This document shows positions 47,178-56,661 of a stretch of DNA of 64,000 bases, one piece after another. The stretch's first letter is position 1; each line of letters begins with the position of its first letter. The translations under genes were made by a program, and so were the position numbers. The stretch is from an uncultured Oligoflexia bacterium (GTDB lineage Bacteria > Bdellovibrionota > Bacteriovoracia > Bacteriovoracales > Bacteriovoracaceae). The stretch is taken from the NCBI GenBank assembly GCA_913058265.1, contig CAJXPQ010000005.1, forward strand, positions 180,441 to 244,440, in the 5' to 3' direction. The notes beneath the pieces are model-generated. The model saw only the letters and a list, made by a program, of their open reading frames with translations, did no database searches and had not been told where the DNA came from.

Positions 47178-48461
47178 TTACTTAACTTTCATTTCAGTGA
47201 TTAACTTTGCAAAAGTTTTCTCTTCTCTTATGGCATACATTAAGTTCGATTTAACATTCTCATTAGAAGTATAATAATTAGCAACTTGCTCTTTATCCAT
47301 ACCTGACTGAGCGGCCATTTCCTCTATCTTTAAATCTAAATCAGCATCAGAGCTTTCGATCTCATATTTCTTAGCAAGATTATCTAAAATTAATCCAGAC
47401 TTAACTTGGAATTCAGCTTTCTGAGTAACATCGTCATCCCATTTACTGAAATAAGTTTCAAGCATACTATCATCAAAGCCTTGTTGCTTAAGGTTTGCCC
47501 CTAGCTCCTCTTTAACTGATTCTTTCTGCTGCTTAATTAAAGTACTCGGAACATCAAAGTTATTTTCTTCAACAAGTTTCTTTAGAATTTCTTCTTGAAG
47601 CTTTGTTTGAACTTCTCTTTTCTTTTGAGTTTCAAGTCTAACTTTATTCTTAGTATTGAAGTCTTCTACTGACTCAAAACCAAACTCTTTAGCCATTTCA
47701 TCTGTTAACTCTGGTGTTTTCTTTTCTTTGATCTCAAGAAGGTCTACATCAAATTTAACAAGAGCAGATTTAAGATCCTCTTCATGGTAGTCAGCTGGGA
47801 AGGTTAACTCTAAAGTTTTCTTCTCACCCTTTTTCATTCCAATCATCCCTTCTTCAAACCCTGGAATAAACTGTCCTGACCCCATTTCTAAAAGAAACTC
47901 TTCCGCTTTCATATTCGCAGGTCTTGTACCATCAGGCTTTTCACCTTCAAAATTAAAAACGGCAAACATTCCGTTACTCAGCTTGGCTTTCTCATCTGTA
48001 ACTTCCATCATTTCTGCTTTTGGACCAAGGTATTGATTCTTAAGATCTTCAAAGTCTTTATCTGTTACAGTTTCATCACCCTTAGTGAAAGAGAACTTAG
48101 AGTAATCTTTTACTGTTACAACTGGGAAAATCTCAATTGTGGCATCAAAGCTTACTTTTTGATCTTCTTCATATTTAGTATTTCCAAATGCTGGATAACC
48201 AATTGCTCTTAAATCTTCTTCCTGTATCGCCTTATAAAATTCTTCAGATACAAATCTGTAAAGTGCATCATTTTGAGCTTCTGCTCCATAAACCTTCTTA
48301 ACAAAGCTTATTGGTGCTTTACCTTTTCTGAAACCTTTAAGATTTGCTGATTTTTGCTTATCTTTTAAAGCAACTTCTATTTGTGATGTTAGATCTACAT
48401 TATCAAATGTAAAAACCAATTTTTTTGTACAACCATTAACATCTTCGATCTGATAAGACAT
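47178..48461 (-). CDS. tig: Trigger factor
   Basis: 427 residues. The N-terminal ribosome-binding domain contains LKGFRKGKAP (signature GFRxGxxP). An FKBP-type peptidyl-prolyl isomerase domain follows (~155-240, GSGQFIPGFEEGMIGMKKGE), then a helical C-terminal chaperone domain. It binds nascent chains at the ribosome exit. A GGGCGGA sequence precedes the ATG. The usual clpP-clpX partners do not follow; instead the gene ends at its own terminator. Confidence 0.96.
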   Translation of the reverse strand: MSYQIEDVNGCTKKLVFTFDNVDLTSQIEVALKDKQKSANLKGFRKGKAPISFVKKVYGAEAQNDALYRFVSEEFYKAIQEEDLRAIGYPAFGNTKYEEDQKVSFDATIEIFPVVTVKDYSKFSFTKGDETVTDKDFEDLKNQYLGPKAEMMEVTDEKAKLSNGMFAVFNFEGEKPDGTRPANMKAEEFLLEMGSGQFIPGFEEGMIGMKKGEKKTLELTFPADYHEEDLKSALVKFDVDLLEIKEKKTPELTDEMAKEFGFESVEDFNTKNKVRLETQKKREVQTKLQEEILKKLVEENNFDVPSTLIKQQKESVKEELGANLKQQGFDDSMLETYFSKWDDDVTQKAEFQVKSGLILDNLAKKYEIESSDADLDLKIEEMAAQSGMDKEQVANYYTSNENVKSNLMYAIREEKTFAKLITEMKVK

Positions 48462-48548
48462 ATTTCCGCCCTTTTGCTATGCATAAATAATATTAAATTT
48501 CGAATGGAAAATAGCGCTAATAGCTCAAAAAGTCAAAGGAATCAGTTC

Positions 48549-49310
48549 CTAATAGTGAACCTTAAACTTATATAGTCCTTGAGCAGGAGCTACAGCAGCA
48601 AGGTGTCCAGCATCTTCGAGTGCAAGAGATTTTTGTATGTCCTCTATGCTAACCTTACCTCTTCCATGACTCCACACAGTTCCTACAATAAGCCTTACCA
48701 TTTGCTTTAAAAATCCATTACCTACAACTCTTAAGCAGTAATGGGGTCCAAGGATGCCATGAAAATCTGGATCAACCTTAATAATCTCACACTCATATAT
48801 TTCTCGTATCGTATTAGCAGGATCAGATCCAGTGCAATGAAAATTTTCAAAGTCATAGCTTCCAATAAAAGCTTCACATGCCCTACTCATAGCATCAAAG
48901 TTTAGATCAAAAGTAAGGTTTGTCATAAGATCGTTCTGAAAAGGTGAGCCAATGGGATCATTTGTAAAAAGATAACGGTACTCTTTCTTAATAGCATCAT
49001 TTGTTGCTCTAAAATCATTTTCTACTTCCACACAAGTATAAATACGAATATCTTCAGGTAGATGGGAATTCAAGGCCTTGATAAGGCTATCACTAGGAAT
49101 TGAAAAAGGGGGGGTAAAGACAACATGATGATCAAGTGAGTGTACTCTAGCATCAGTTCTACCGGAGCCAATTGTTTTAATCTTTTCTTTATATACTTTT
49201 TCTAAAGCAGTGTTTAAGGTTCCCTGAACAGTAGGACCAGCCTGGTTTTGAACTTGCCAGCCAAAGTAATTGCTCCCACTAAATTTAACTTGGAGTTTGA
49301 GTTTCTTCAT
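48549..49310 (-). CDS. truA: tRNA pseudouridine(38-40) synthase TruA
   Basis: 253 residues. The N-terminal YFGWQVQNQAGPTVQGTLNTAL and the catalytic-aspartate motif GSGRTDARVHSLDHH are diagnostic, and a conserved FLKQMVRLIVGT follows. It makes pseudouridine in the anticodon arm of tRNAs. Its start overlaps the end of pssA by 26 nt, with GGGAAGAGG just before the ATG. Last gene of the long rpsB-to-truA cluster. Confidence 0.95.
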   Translation of the reverse strand: MKKLKLQVKFSGSNYFGWQVQNQAGPTVQGTLNTALEKVYKEKIKTIGSGRTDARVHSLDHHVVFTPPFSIPSDSLIKALNSHLPEDIRIYTCVEVENDFRATNDAIKKEYRYLFTNDPIGSPFQNDLMTNLTFDLNFDAMSRACEAFIGSYDFENFHCTGSDPANTIREIYECEIIKVDPDFHGILGPHYCLRVVGNGFLKQMVRLIVGTVWSHGRGKVSIEDIQKSLALEDAGHLAAVAPAQGLYKFKVHY

Positions 49311-50043
49311 CCTCTTCCCAGTTAAACATCCCTATAAATTTACTACGATGAGTGATCAAGTAGATTAAAGAAGCAACAACATAAACGGACATCACGACAA
49401 AAATCATTAGCTCCTCATACACAAATAAAGAAGATGCGACTATAAATAATAGAAACAATATTTTTCTTTTATTCGTACGGACCCAATCGGAATTCTTAAA
49501 TGAAGTAAATGGAATATTTGAAATCATTAGAATAGAATAAAATAATAAATATGGGATCGCGATATAGGTATTATGTAGATATTGCGGAAACTCAGAACTA
49601 ATTAGAACAAAGCCTATAACTGCTGCTGCAGCACCAGGAATTGGCATACCTTGAAAGTAATCGCTTTTAACTTTATCAATATTTGCATTGAATCGGGCAA
49701 GTCTTAAGGCTCCACAAAGTAAGTAGAAGAAAGCCACAATCATACCAATACGGCCAAAGCCCAACAAAAACTTATTGTAAAAGATAATACTTGGAGCAAT
49801 ACCAAAAGAAATCAAGTCGGACAAAGAATCAAATTGTTCACCGAAGCTAGATTGAGTTCCAGTCATTCTAGCAACACGTCCATCAACAGAGTCAAAGATA
49901 GCTCCTAATATAATAAGCATACAAGCTTTATAGAAGTCTTGCTGTATCGAAAAGAGTATAGCTGTAAACCCACACCCAATATTTAAAGCTGTAAATGAAT
50001 TTGGAAGAAAAAATGCTAACTTATCAATCTTTTTTACTGTCAT
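49285..50043 (-). CDS. pssA: CDP-diacylglycerol--serine O-phosphatidyltransferase
   Basis: 252 residues with several membrane helices. The CDP-alcohol phosphotransferase motif DSVDGRVARMTGTQSSFGEQFDSLSD (DxxDGxxAR...GxxxD...D) is complete. It makes phosphatidylserine from CDP-diacylglycerol and serine in the inner membrane. The next gene upstream, overlapping by 20 nt, is the PSD-like protein, the usual partner in phosphatidylethanolamine synthesis. cdsA, which makes the substrate, is in the same cluster. Confidence 0.95.
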   Translation of the reverse strand: MTVKKIDKLAFFLPNSFTALNIGCGFTAILFSIQQDFYKACMLIILGAIFDSVDGRVARMTGTQSSFGEQFDSLSDLISFGIAPSIIFYNKFLLGFGRIGMIVAFFYLLCGALRLARFNANIDKVKSDYFQGMPIPGAAAAVIGFVLISSEFPQYLHNTYIAIPYLLFYSILMISNIPFTSFKNSDWVRTNKRKILFLLFIVASSLFVYEELMIFVVMSVYVVASLIYLITHRSKFIGMFNWEEDEETQTPS

Positions 50044-50662
50044 TATTGCCTTTGTATCTACTAATAAGTGTTTGAAATGATGTCACCTTATCACCTTTAC
50101 TTACTAAGATCTCACTCTTAATAGGCAGAGAAATAACAATTTTTCCCCCGTAAGGCAAATAACCTATCAATCCCCCAGTACTGCCCCTGTCTCCTGCTCT
50201 TACAATAATCTCCGGTTTTCTAAAAATAGAAAGTCCATATACTTTAAATATGACATCTGGATAGAGATCAGAGTTTAGCCCAATAGAGATTTTAATATTT
50301 TTAATTCCTAAAAAGCTTAACAAAACATGCGGAGAATATATCTCAAAAAAACTAGTAATATCTCCTTTAAAAGGCATAAGGACTCCACAGTCTCTCTTAA
50401 GAGAAACCGAGACCTCGACATCTACATTATTCTCTCTAAATTCTACATTCTTCACAACTCCACTGACTGGCGAAACAAAAATTTCCTTCCCAGTACTTCT
50501 ATGAAGAGTAAAATCAATTTGCTTTTTTCGGTGAAAAAATAAATATAAGGAGACAAGCAGAAGATAAATAAAGCCAAGCTTTACTGAAATGAATAGCAAG
50601 ATACAAAGTAGTATAAATAACTTAGTTAGGACTTTTTTATCCATGTAGAAGTATTTGTTCAT
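50024..50662 (-). CDS. Phosphatidylserine decarboxylase-like protein lacking the self-cleavage site
   Basis: 212 residues. The layout follows short PSDs: two adjacent N-terminal hydrophobic segments ending in FFHRKKQ, then FVSPVSGVVKNVEF (like the family's VSPADGKV) and a C-terminal GDxG...GLIGYLPYGGKIVISLP. In active short PSDs the last part reads GxIxFGSRVDxxLP, where Ser becomes the pyruvoyl group; here it is YGGK, without Ser. The MSPxxVHxNR motif is also replaced (VSLKRDCGVLMP). It is probably a decayed or repurposed PSD; if PE is made, an active enzyme must be elsewhere. It starts in an ATGA overlap with tsaB and overlaps pssA. A different protein of similar topology cannot be excluded. 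Confidence 0.55.
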   Translation of the reverse strand: MNKYFYMDKKVLTKLFILLCILLFISVKLGFIYLLLVSLYLFFHRKKQIDFTLHRSTGKEIFVSPVSGVVKNVEFRENNVDVEVSVSLKRDCGVLMPFKGDITSFFEIYSPHVLLSFLGIKNIKISIGLNSDLYPDVIFKVYGLSIFRKPEIIVRAGDRGSTGGLIGYLPYGGKIVISLPIKSEILVSKGDKVTSFQTLISRYKGNNDSKKD

Positions 50663-51240
50663 GATTGTGAATACTCCTCATCTAAGCTTCGATAGTAGAA
50701 GAGCTCTTTTTGTGTTTTCGTTTTTGTAATTTCTGTAAAAATAATTTTTGAATATTCAAAAATCAATTTATCTGTGGAAAGAGTGGTCTCATCTTCAGCA
50801 AAGGAGGTAAAAAGTAATTCCTCTCCCTCAACAAAATCATCTTTTTTGACAAGTTTTGTACTGATGTGATAATTGTTCCAGTCAGCGATAAATATTTCTC
50901 CTTTAAATGCCGTCGCAAACCATTTCCCAGAAGGATAAGCTCTGGTTAGCCCTGGAACATCAAAGTGGTAAAGTGAAAAAATATCCTTACCATTCAACCT
51001 ACAGATATCAACAAACCCTTGTGACACCCTCATTCCAGTATAAGAACCTGGTCCGGCCATATAAATAATCTTCTTAACAGCTTCAAATTCAATAGATTTT
51101 TTTTCAAGCATATCAAAGATCAAGAAGTGTAAATTTGCAGAGCTTTTTTTATCTTTGACTAGGCTGTAATCAATCCATGAGAAGTCTTCACCAAGAAGAC
51201 CTATTGTTATATATTGAGTGGTATCAATAAATAAGTACAT
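50659..51240 (-). CDS. tsaB: tRNA threonylcarbamoyladenosine biosynthesis protein TsaB
   Basis: 193 residues. The N-terminal ASKHA-fold start MYLFIDTTQ is followed by the signature GPGSYTGMRVSQGF. TsaB supports TsaD in adding threonylcarbamoyl to A37 of ANN-decoding tRNAs. The C-terminal half is short and divergent, as usual. The ATG overlaps the rseP stop and the TGA overlaps the PSD-like start, so it is translated within a tightly coupled operon. Confidence 0.9.
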   Translation of the reverse strand: MYLFIDTTQYITIGLLGEDFSWIDYSLVKDKKSSANLHFLIFDMLEKKSIEFEAVKKIIYMAGPGSYTGMRVSQGFVDICRLNGKDIFSLYHFDVPGLTRAYPSGKWFATAFKGEIFIADWNNYHISTKLVKKDDFVEGEELLFTSFAEDETTLSTDKLIFEYSKIIFTEITKTKTQKELFYYRSLDEEYSQS

Positions 51241-52799
51241 TAGTTGAATAGTCGTGAGACATCATTGAAGAGCGCAACAAAAATCAACAGAAACAAAAGA
51301 GATAAACCAAACTGTTGAGCATACTGAAGCTTCTTTCTTGATAAAGGACCACCGTTTACAAGCTCTAAAAAGATAAATACAAGATGACCGCCATCCAAGA
51401 CTGGAATTGGAAAGAGGTTAATAATTCCAAGGTTAATAGAAATGATCGCCATCAATCTAAAGAACATCGATAAACTAATATCAAACGAGTCCGAAGCAAC
51501 CTGACCGATAGCAATAGGGCCACCCACATGCTTTAAGGATACTTCACCTGTAATCAGCTTTCTGAAGCCATCTAAAGTTTTCGCCATCCCATCGGCAGTT
51601 CGGTAATAGGCACGAGTAAAGGCATCAATAACACCTGTACTCCGATACTCAACCATCAAAGATAAAAAGCTAACACCACTTTCTACTCCGATGCTCATAT
51701 ACTTTGTTCCGTTACTTTCTTTTTGTTGTGGGGTAATTGGAAAATCAACAACGCCATCCCTAGTTAGTAACTTTAAAGTCATAACAGTGTCCGGTTTAGC
51801 TTTTTGTATATTCTCTCTTAGTTCAGTAAAAGAAAACACATCCACACCATTTATCCCAATGATTGTATTATTATGCTTCAACTTAGCTGAGTCTGCCGCC
51901 GAGTCTGCAACAATATTCTTAATTAAGAGATCTCTCGGGTATAGGTTATTTTCCCTTAAGTAGTCTTTGAGATTTGTAGAAGTGCTCATTCTTGTTGCTA
52001 CAAGCCCTTCAAATGAAAATTCTTCAGGACGAAACTCCATCTTAACTTCATCACTTAAAGTATAAAGATCAAAGTTACTTGATTCTTTATCTAATAATTC
52101 CTCAAGTGAAATAATGACTTTAGACCCGGCCTCTGTAATGAGAAGACTGTCCCCTGCACTGTTCACAACGATTGGAGACCTTAGAGGCGTATTAATCTCT
52201 GAAAATGATTTCAAAAATTCCATCATTCCAAGGTCTACAGCAACGAGTTTATCCTCACCACCACGAGTAACCGTAATATTCTCAACTTTCGAGTCAATCA
52301 TATTAAGATCATCGAAACTTGTTATTTTTTGATCGTTAACTTTCGATAGAACATCACCAGTTCTGATCCCATTGGCATGTAAGTTATGTGTTGCCGGCAC
52401 GACTCCAAATTTAGTTTGTGGAACTTTTTCTCCAACTGAAACCAGAGATAAGTAAATGAAAAAAGCAAATATGAAGTTAGCTAAAGGTCCACCGAAAATG
52501 ATCCAAAAACGTGCCCACTTACTTTTTCTAGTATAAGCAACTTTTTCTTCTTCTGGAGTAAGCTCAACATCGGAAAGAGGATCATCTCCAAACATTTTCA
52601 CATATCCACCAAGTGGTATTAAAGAAAAAGCATAAACTGTATCACCTCTTTTAAATTGAAATAGTTTTGGTCCAAAACCGATTGAGAATGTTTCAACTCG
52701 TACGCCAAAAAACCTTGCAAAAAGAAAATGTCCTAATTCATGAAAGAATACTAGAGGACCTAAAAAGATAATAAATATAAGAATTTTCTGTAAAATCAA
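51240..52799 (-). CDS. rseP: Site-2 protease RseP
   Basis: 519 residues, TTG start with AAGGAG 5 nt upstream. Zinc motif HELGHFLFARFFGV is in the first membrane helix; PDZ regions lie in the middle (GIRTGDVLSKVND; KLKHNNTIIGING). The second metal motif NLFPIPVLDGGHL is near the C-terminus, followed by last helices. It cleaves anti-sigma factors or signal-peptide remnants inside the membrane. It is ~70 residues longer than E. coli RseP, with the extra length between PDZ parts. dxr, which often separates it from cdsA, is absent. Confidence 0.95.
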   Translation of the reverse strand: MILQKILIFIIFLGPLVFFHELGHFLFARFFGVRVETFSIGFGPKLFQFKRGDTVYAFSLIPLGGYVKMFGDDPLSDVELTPEEEKVAYTRKSKWARFWIIFGGPLANFIFAFFIYLSLVSVGEKVPQTKFGVVPATHNLHANGIRTGDVLSKVNDQKITSFDDLNMIDSKVENITVTRGGEDKLVAVDLGMMEFLKSFSEINTPLRSPIVVNSAGDSLLITEAGSKVIISLEELLDKESSNFDLYTLSDEVKMEFRPEEFSFEGLVATRMSTSTNLKDYLRENNLYPRDLLIKNIVADSAADSAKLKHNNTIIGINGVDVFSFTELRENIQKAKPDTVMTLKLLTRDGVVDFPITPQQKESNGTKYMSIGVESGVSFLSLMVEYRSTGVIDAFTRAYYRTADGMAKTLDGFRKLITGEVSLKHVGGPIAIGQVASDSFDISLSMFFRLMAIISINLGIINLFPIPVLDGGHLVFIFLELVNGGPLSRKKLQYAQQFGLSLLFLLIFVALFNDVSRLFN

Positions 52800-52808
52800 A
52801 GCTTCTCC

Positions 52809-53630
52809 TTAAATGAAGTATTCCTTAATCATCATAGCATAAAATGGAGCTACAAAAACTAGACTGTCGATTCTATCATAGATTCCACCATGTCCAGGTA
52901 TCAGGTTTGAGCTATCTTTGACATTTAACTGACGCTTAAGTTTGGATTCAACTAAGTCGCCTACTTGAGCTACGATGGCCAAGATAAAAAGGCAAACGAC
53001 AACAGGTGGACTTAATTTATTAAATGTAAAATAGATAACAATACTTGATAAAAAGACTGAAGTTAGAGCACCTGAAACAGCTCCTGTAAGTGTTTTATTA
53101 GGGCTTATCTTTGGCCATAACTTCTTATTTCCAAAGTTCTTTCCAAAGAACCAAGCACCAGTATCAACCGAGTATGTAACAAGAAGTAATAATAATATAT
53201 AGTTAAGCCAATTATCTTGGTGAACTAAAAAAGTTAGCCCAACAAGTGGAACCAAAAAGATAATCCCTGACATATAAGTATATTTTTTGAGAATACTTAA
53301 AGTGACTTGCTTTTCCATTGGCTCAAAAAATAGGTAGCCACTAAGAAATATATTTAAAACGACCCCGGCCCAAATAAAGATGCTAAAGTTTTGCATATTC
53401 ACATCGACAATATTTAATACAATAAATCCGAGAACGAATGTTACTTGTGAAGTAAGATAGCTAAAGTGACTTCTAGCAACATCAAGCATATTAAATAAAA
53501 ATTCATCAACTAATAATATCCCTGAAACAAAAACGAGTATTAATAATCCCTTTGGTCCGACATAAGCAGCAAAGCATACAATTAGCATCATTGCGACGGC
53601 AGAAATAATTCTTAGTTGTGTATTAGTCAT
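52809..53630 (-). CDS. cdsA: Phosphatidate cytidylyltransferase CdsA
   Basis: 273 residues, about eight membrane helices. The family signature is complete: SPNKTLTGAVSG, QVGDLVESKLKRQLNVKDSS and PGHGGIYDRIDS. It makes CDP-diacylglycerol, the precursor used by PssA in the same cluster. GAGG precedes the ATG. It lies 8 nt after uppS and 9 nt before rseP. Confidence 0.96.
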   Translation of the reverse strand: MTNTQLRIISAVAMMLIVCFAAYVGPKGLLILVFVSGILLVDEFLFNMLDVARSHFSYLTSQVTFVLGFIVLNIVDVNMQNFSIFIWAGVVLNIFLSGYLFFEPMEKQVTLSILKKYTYMSGIIFLVPLVGLTFLVHQDNWLNYILLLLLVTYSVDTGAWFFGKNFGNKKLWPKISPNKTLTGAVSGALTSVFLSSIVIYFTFNKLSPPVVVCLFILAIVAQVGDLVESKLKRQLNVKDSSNLIPGHGGIYDRIDSLVFVAPFYAMMIKEYFI

Positions 53631-53638
53631 AATTGACC

Positions 53639-54367
53639 TCAGTGTCTTTTGTTATTTTCTATGGTTGTTTCGTTATTCTCTACTAGGCCGCCAAAGCGTC
53701 TCTCTCTATAGGCAACCTTCGCTATAATTGCTTTAAATTCATCTTTTGAAAATTCAGGCCACTTTGTATCTGTAAAAAACATTTCTGCGTAGCAAAGTTC
53801 CCACAATAAAAAGTTAGAAATTCTTTTATCTCCACCCGTTCGGATCATTAAATCAATTTCTCTAATTTTGTTAGAATAAAGATTATCTGAAATATCTTCC
53901 TCTCGGATCTCTCTTGTTTTCCTATTTTCTGCCAAGAACTTATTTACAGCATCGACGACTTCTGCTCGCCCTCCATAATTAATTGCTAAGGAAAGCTCAA
54001 GGCCTGAATTGTCCCTAGTCTCCTCTTTTAAATCTTCGATCATATTCACAATACGAGAATCTAAGACCTGATAATTCCCAATTACATTGAACTTTATATT
54101 ATTCTGAATTAGGTTAGTTTTTTCTCTTTCAAGAAATTTTCTAAGCAATTTAAATAGAGTTTTAACTTCTTGAGTCGGTCTACTCCAGTTCTCTGTAGAA
54201 AATGTATATAAAGTTAAAGACTCTAATCCTAGCTCAGAAGAGGCTTCAACAATCTCTGACACTTTTCTGGCCCCTCTAATGTGGCCCCAAACTCGAGGTC
54301 GCTTTCGCATTTTTGCCCAGCGACCATTTCCGTCCATAATAATTGCAACATGTTTGATAGAACTCAT
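53639..54367 (-). CDS. uppS: Undecaprenyl diphosphate synthase (isoprenyl transferase)
   Basis: 242 residues. Motifs: IIMDGNGRWAKMR with catalytic Asp, LTLYTFSTENWSRP, AINYGGRAEV and DLMIRTGGDKRISNFLLWE. It extends farnesyl diphosphate by cis-additions to make the C55 carrier lipid for peptidoglycan. It follows frr with no gap, so translation is probably coupled. Confidence 0.96.
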   Translation of the reverse strand: MSSIKHVAIIMDGNGRWAKMRKRPRVWGHIRGARKVSEIVEASSELGLESLTLYTFSTENWSRPTQEVKTLFKLLRKFLEREKTNLIQNNIKFNVIGNYQVLDSRIVNMIEDLKEETRDNSGLELSLAINYGGRAEVVDAVNKFLAENRKTREIREEDISDNLYSNKIREIDLMIRTGGDKRISNFLLWELCYAEMFFTDTKWPEFSKDEFKAIIAKVAYRERRFGGLVENNETTIENNKRH

Positions 54368-54925
54368 CTAGACTGTCATCAACTCTTTTTCTTTACTATC
54401 AATAATGTCATCGACTTCTTTAATAAATACGTCAGTTATTTTTTGTATTTCATCAGTAAATTTTTTAACATCATCTTCTGTTATTTCTTTAGCTTTTTCA
54501 GCTTTTTTTACAATTTCATTCTTATCGCGACGACTATTTCTGATTTTGATCTTTCCATCCTCGCCCATCTTCTTAACTTGCTTTACCAAGTCTTTTCTTT
54601 TTTCTTCTGTAAGAGCTGGAAAAGATATTCTTATAAAGTTTCCATCATTTGAGGGATTTAATCCTAGATTCGCATTAATAATTGATTTTTCAATTTCTGC
54701 TATAATCGATTTGTCAAATGGTTGAATTTGTAGAAGTCTCGCTTCAGGTGTTGAGATTTGCCCAACTTGTTTTATAGGTGTTGGACTTCCGTAGTAATCA
54801 ACGTTAATTCCATCAAGAACATTAGCGTTAGCTCTTCCTGTTCTAACTTTAGTCAATTGGGAGTGCAGAGATACAATTGCACCCTTCATAGAATCATTTA
54901 AATCATTTTTAATTTCTTCAATCAT
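54368..54925 (-). CDS. frr: Ribosome recycling factor
   Basis: 185 residues, normal length. Typical VSLHSQLTKVRTGRANANVLD, VDYYGSPTPIKQV and RISFPALTEEKRKDLVKQVKK. It splits post-termination ribosomes with EF-G. It lies 9 nt after pyrH and directly before uppS. Confidence 0.97.
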   Translation of the reverse strand: MIEEIKNDLNDSMKGAIVSLHSQLTKVRTGRANANVLDGINVDYYGSPTPIKQVGQISTPEARLLQIQPFDKSIIAEIEKSIINANLGLNPSNDGNFIRISFPALTEEKRKDLVKQVKKMGEDGKIKIRNSRRDKNEIVKKAEKAKEITEDDVKKFTDEIQKITDVFIKEVDDIIDSKEKELMTV

Positions 54926-54934
54926 ATAAATCTC

Positions 54935-55663
<729 letters not shown>

Positions 55664-55667
55664 CTAA

Positions 55668-55690
55668 AAAGGGCCCGACAGGGCCCTTAA
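55668..55690 (-). terminator. Hairpin terminator between tsf and pyrH
   Basis: On the minus strand AAGGGCCC-TGTC-GGGCCCTT runs into TTTTT: 8 bp, GC-rich. It separates rpsB-tsf from pyrH-frr-uppS and may be a partial terminator, so that ribosomal genes are made in excess. Confidence 0.85.
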
Positions 55691-55706
55691 TGCTATTATA
55701 AATTAA

Positions 55707-56624
55707 TTATGATTGTGTTAACTTAGCCACTTCTTCTGCAAGGTTATCTACTTTTTTCTCAATACCCTCACCTAATTTAACTCTGTCAAAACCTGCGATA
55801 GAAATTTTCCCACCAACTTTACCTTCAACTTCCTTAATTAATTTAGAAATTGAAAGGTCTGGGTTTTTAACAAACTTTTGATCCAGAAGACAAACTTCTG
55901 AAGCTAGTTTAGCTAGCTTACCTTTAATGATATTAGGAATCATTTTCTCTGGCTTACCTTGATCAATTAACTGTGCTTCATAAACTTTTGCTTCTCTAGC
56001 CTTGTAATCTTCATCGATATCATCTGCGCTCATAAACTTCGGCTCAGCTGCTGCTACATGAAGACATAAATCATTAACAAGATCAGTGAATTCAGGTTTT
56101 TTAGTTAGTTCAGCTGAATCAGTAGTTACTTCTACTAAAACACCAATTCGACCACCGTGGATATATGATCCAACTTGGCCTTCACCAGAAAGTGTTCTTT
56201 TAGCAAATCTTCTAATATCAATTTTTTCACCGATTTTTAGTGTTAATTCTTGAACAGTGTCTTGAACTGTTCCAGAACCAAAAGACTCCGTTCTTAGCCC
56301 TTCTACATTACTTGCTGAACTACTTACCAAGTGATTTGTAATGTTAGTAACAAAACCTTTAAAGTCATCATTCTTAGCTACAAAGTCAGTCTCACAGTTA
56401 ATCTCTACGATCGCCCCAACATTTCCTTCAACAACAGCTCCAATCAAACCTTCTGCTGCAATTCTAGTCGCTTTTTTAGCAGCGGCCGCAAGACCTTTTT
56501 GTCTAAGAAAGTCTACTGAAGCCTCTATACTTCCATTATTTTCAGTTAAAGCCTTCTTACAGTCCATCATTCCTGCGCCTGTCTTATCTCTTAACTCTTT
56601 TACATCTTTTGCTGTAAATGCCAT
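55707..56624 (-). CDS. tsf: Elongation factor Ts
   Basis: 305 residues. The N-terminal UBA-like domain (VKELRDKTGAGMMDCKKAL) and the signature INCETDFVAKNDDF are diagnostic. It is the guanine-nucleotide exchange factor for EF-Tu. It lies 37 nt after rpsB, the usual pair, and ends before a strong terminator. Confidence 0.97.
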   Translation of the reverse strand: MAFTAKDVKELRDKTGAGMMDCKKALTENNGSIEASVDFLRQKGLAAAAKKATRIAAEGLIGAVVEGNVGAIVEINCETDFVAKNDDFKGFVTNITNHLVSSSASNVEGLRTESFGSGTVQDTVQELTLKIGEKIDIRRFAKRTLSGEGQVGSYIHGGRIGVLVEVTTDSAELTKKPEFTDLVNDLCLHVAAAEPKFMSADDIDEDYKAREAKVYEAQLIDQGKPEKMIPNIIKGKLAKLASEVCLLDQKFVKNPDLSISKLIKEVEGKVGGKISIAGFDRVKLGEGIEKKVDNLAEEVAKLTQS

Positions 56625-56661
56625 TTCTAAATCCTTACTCTTTTAATTTAAAGTTAAAATT

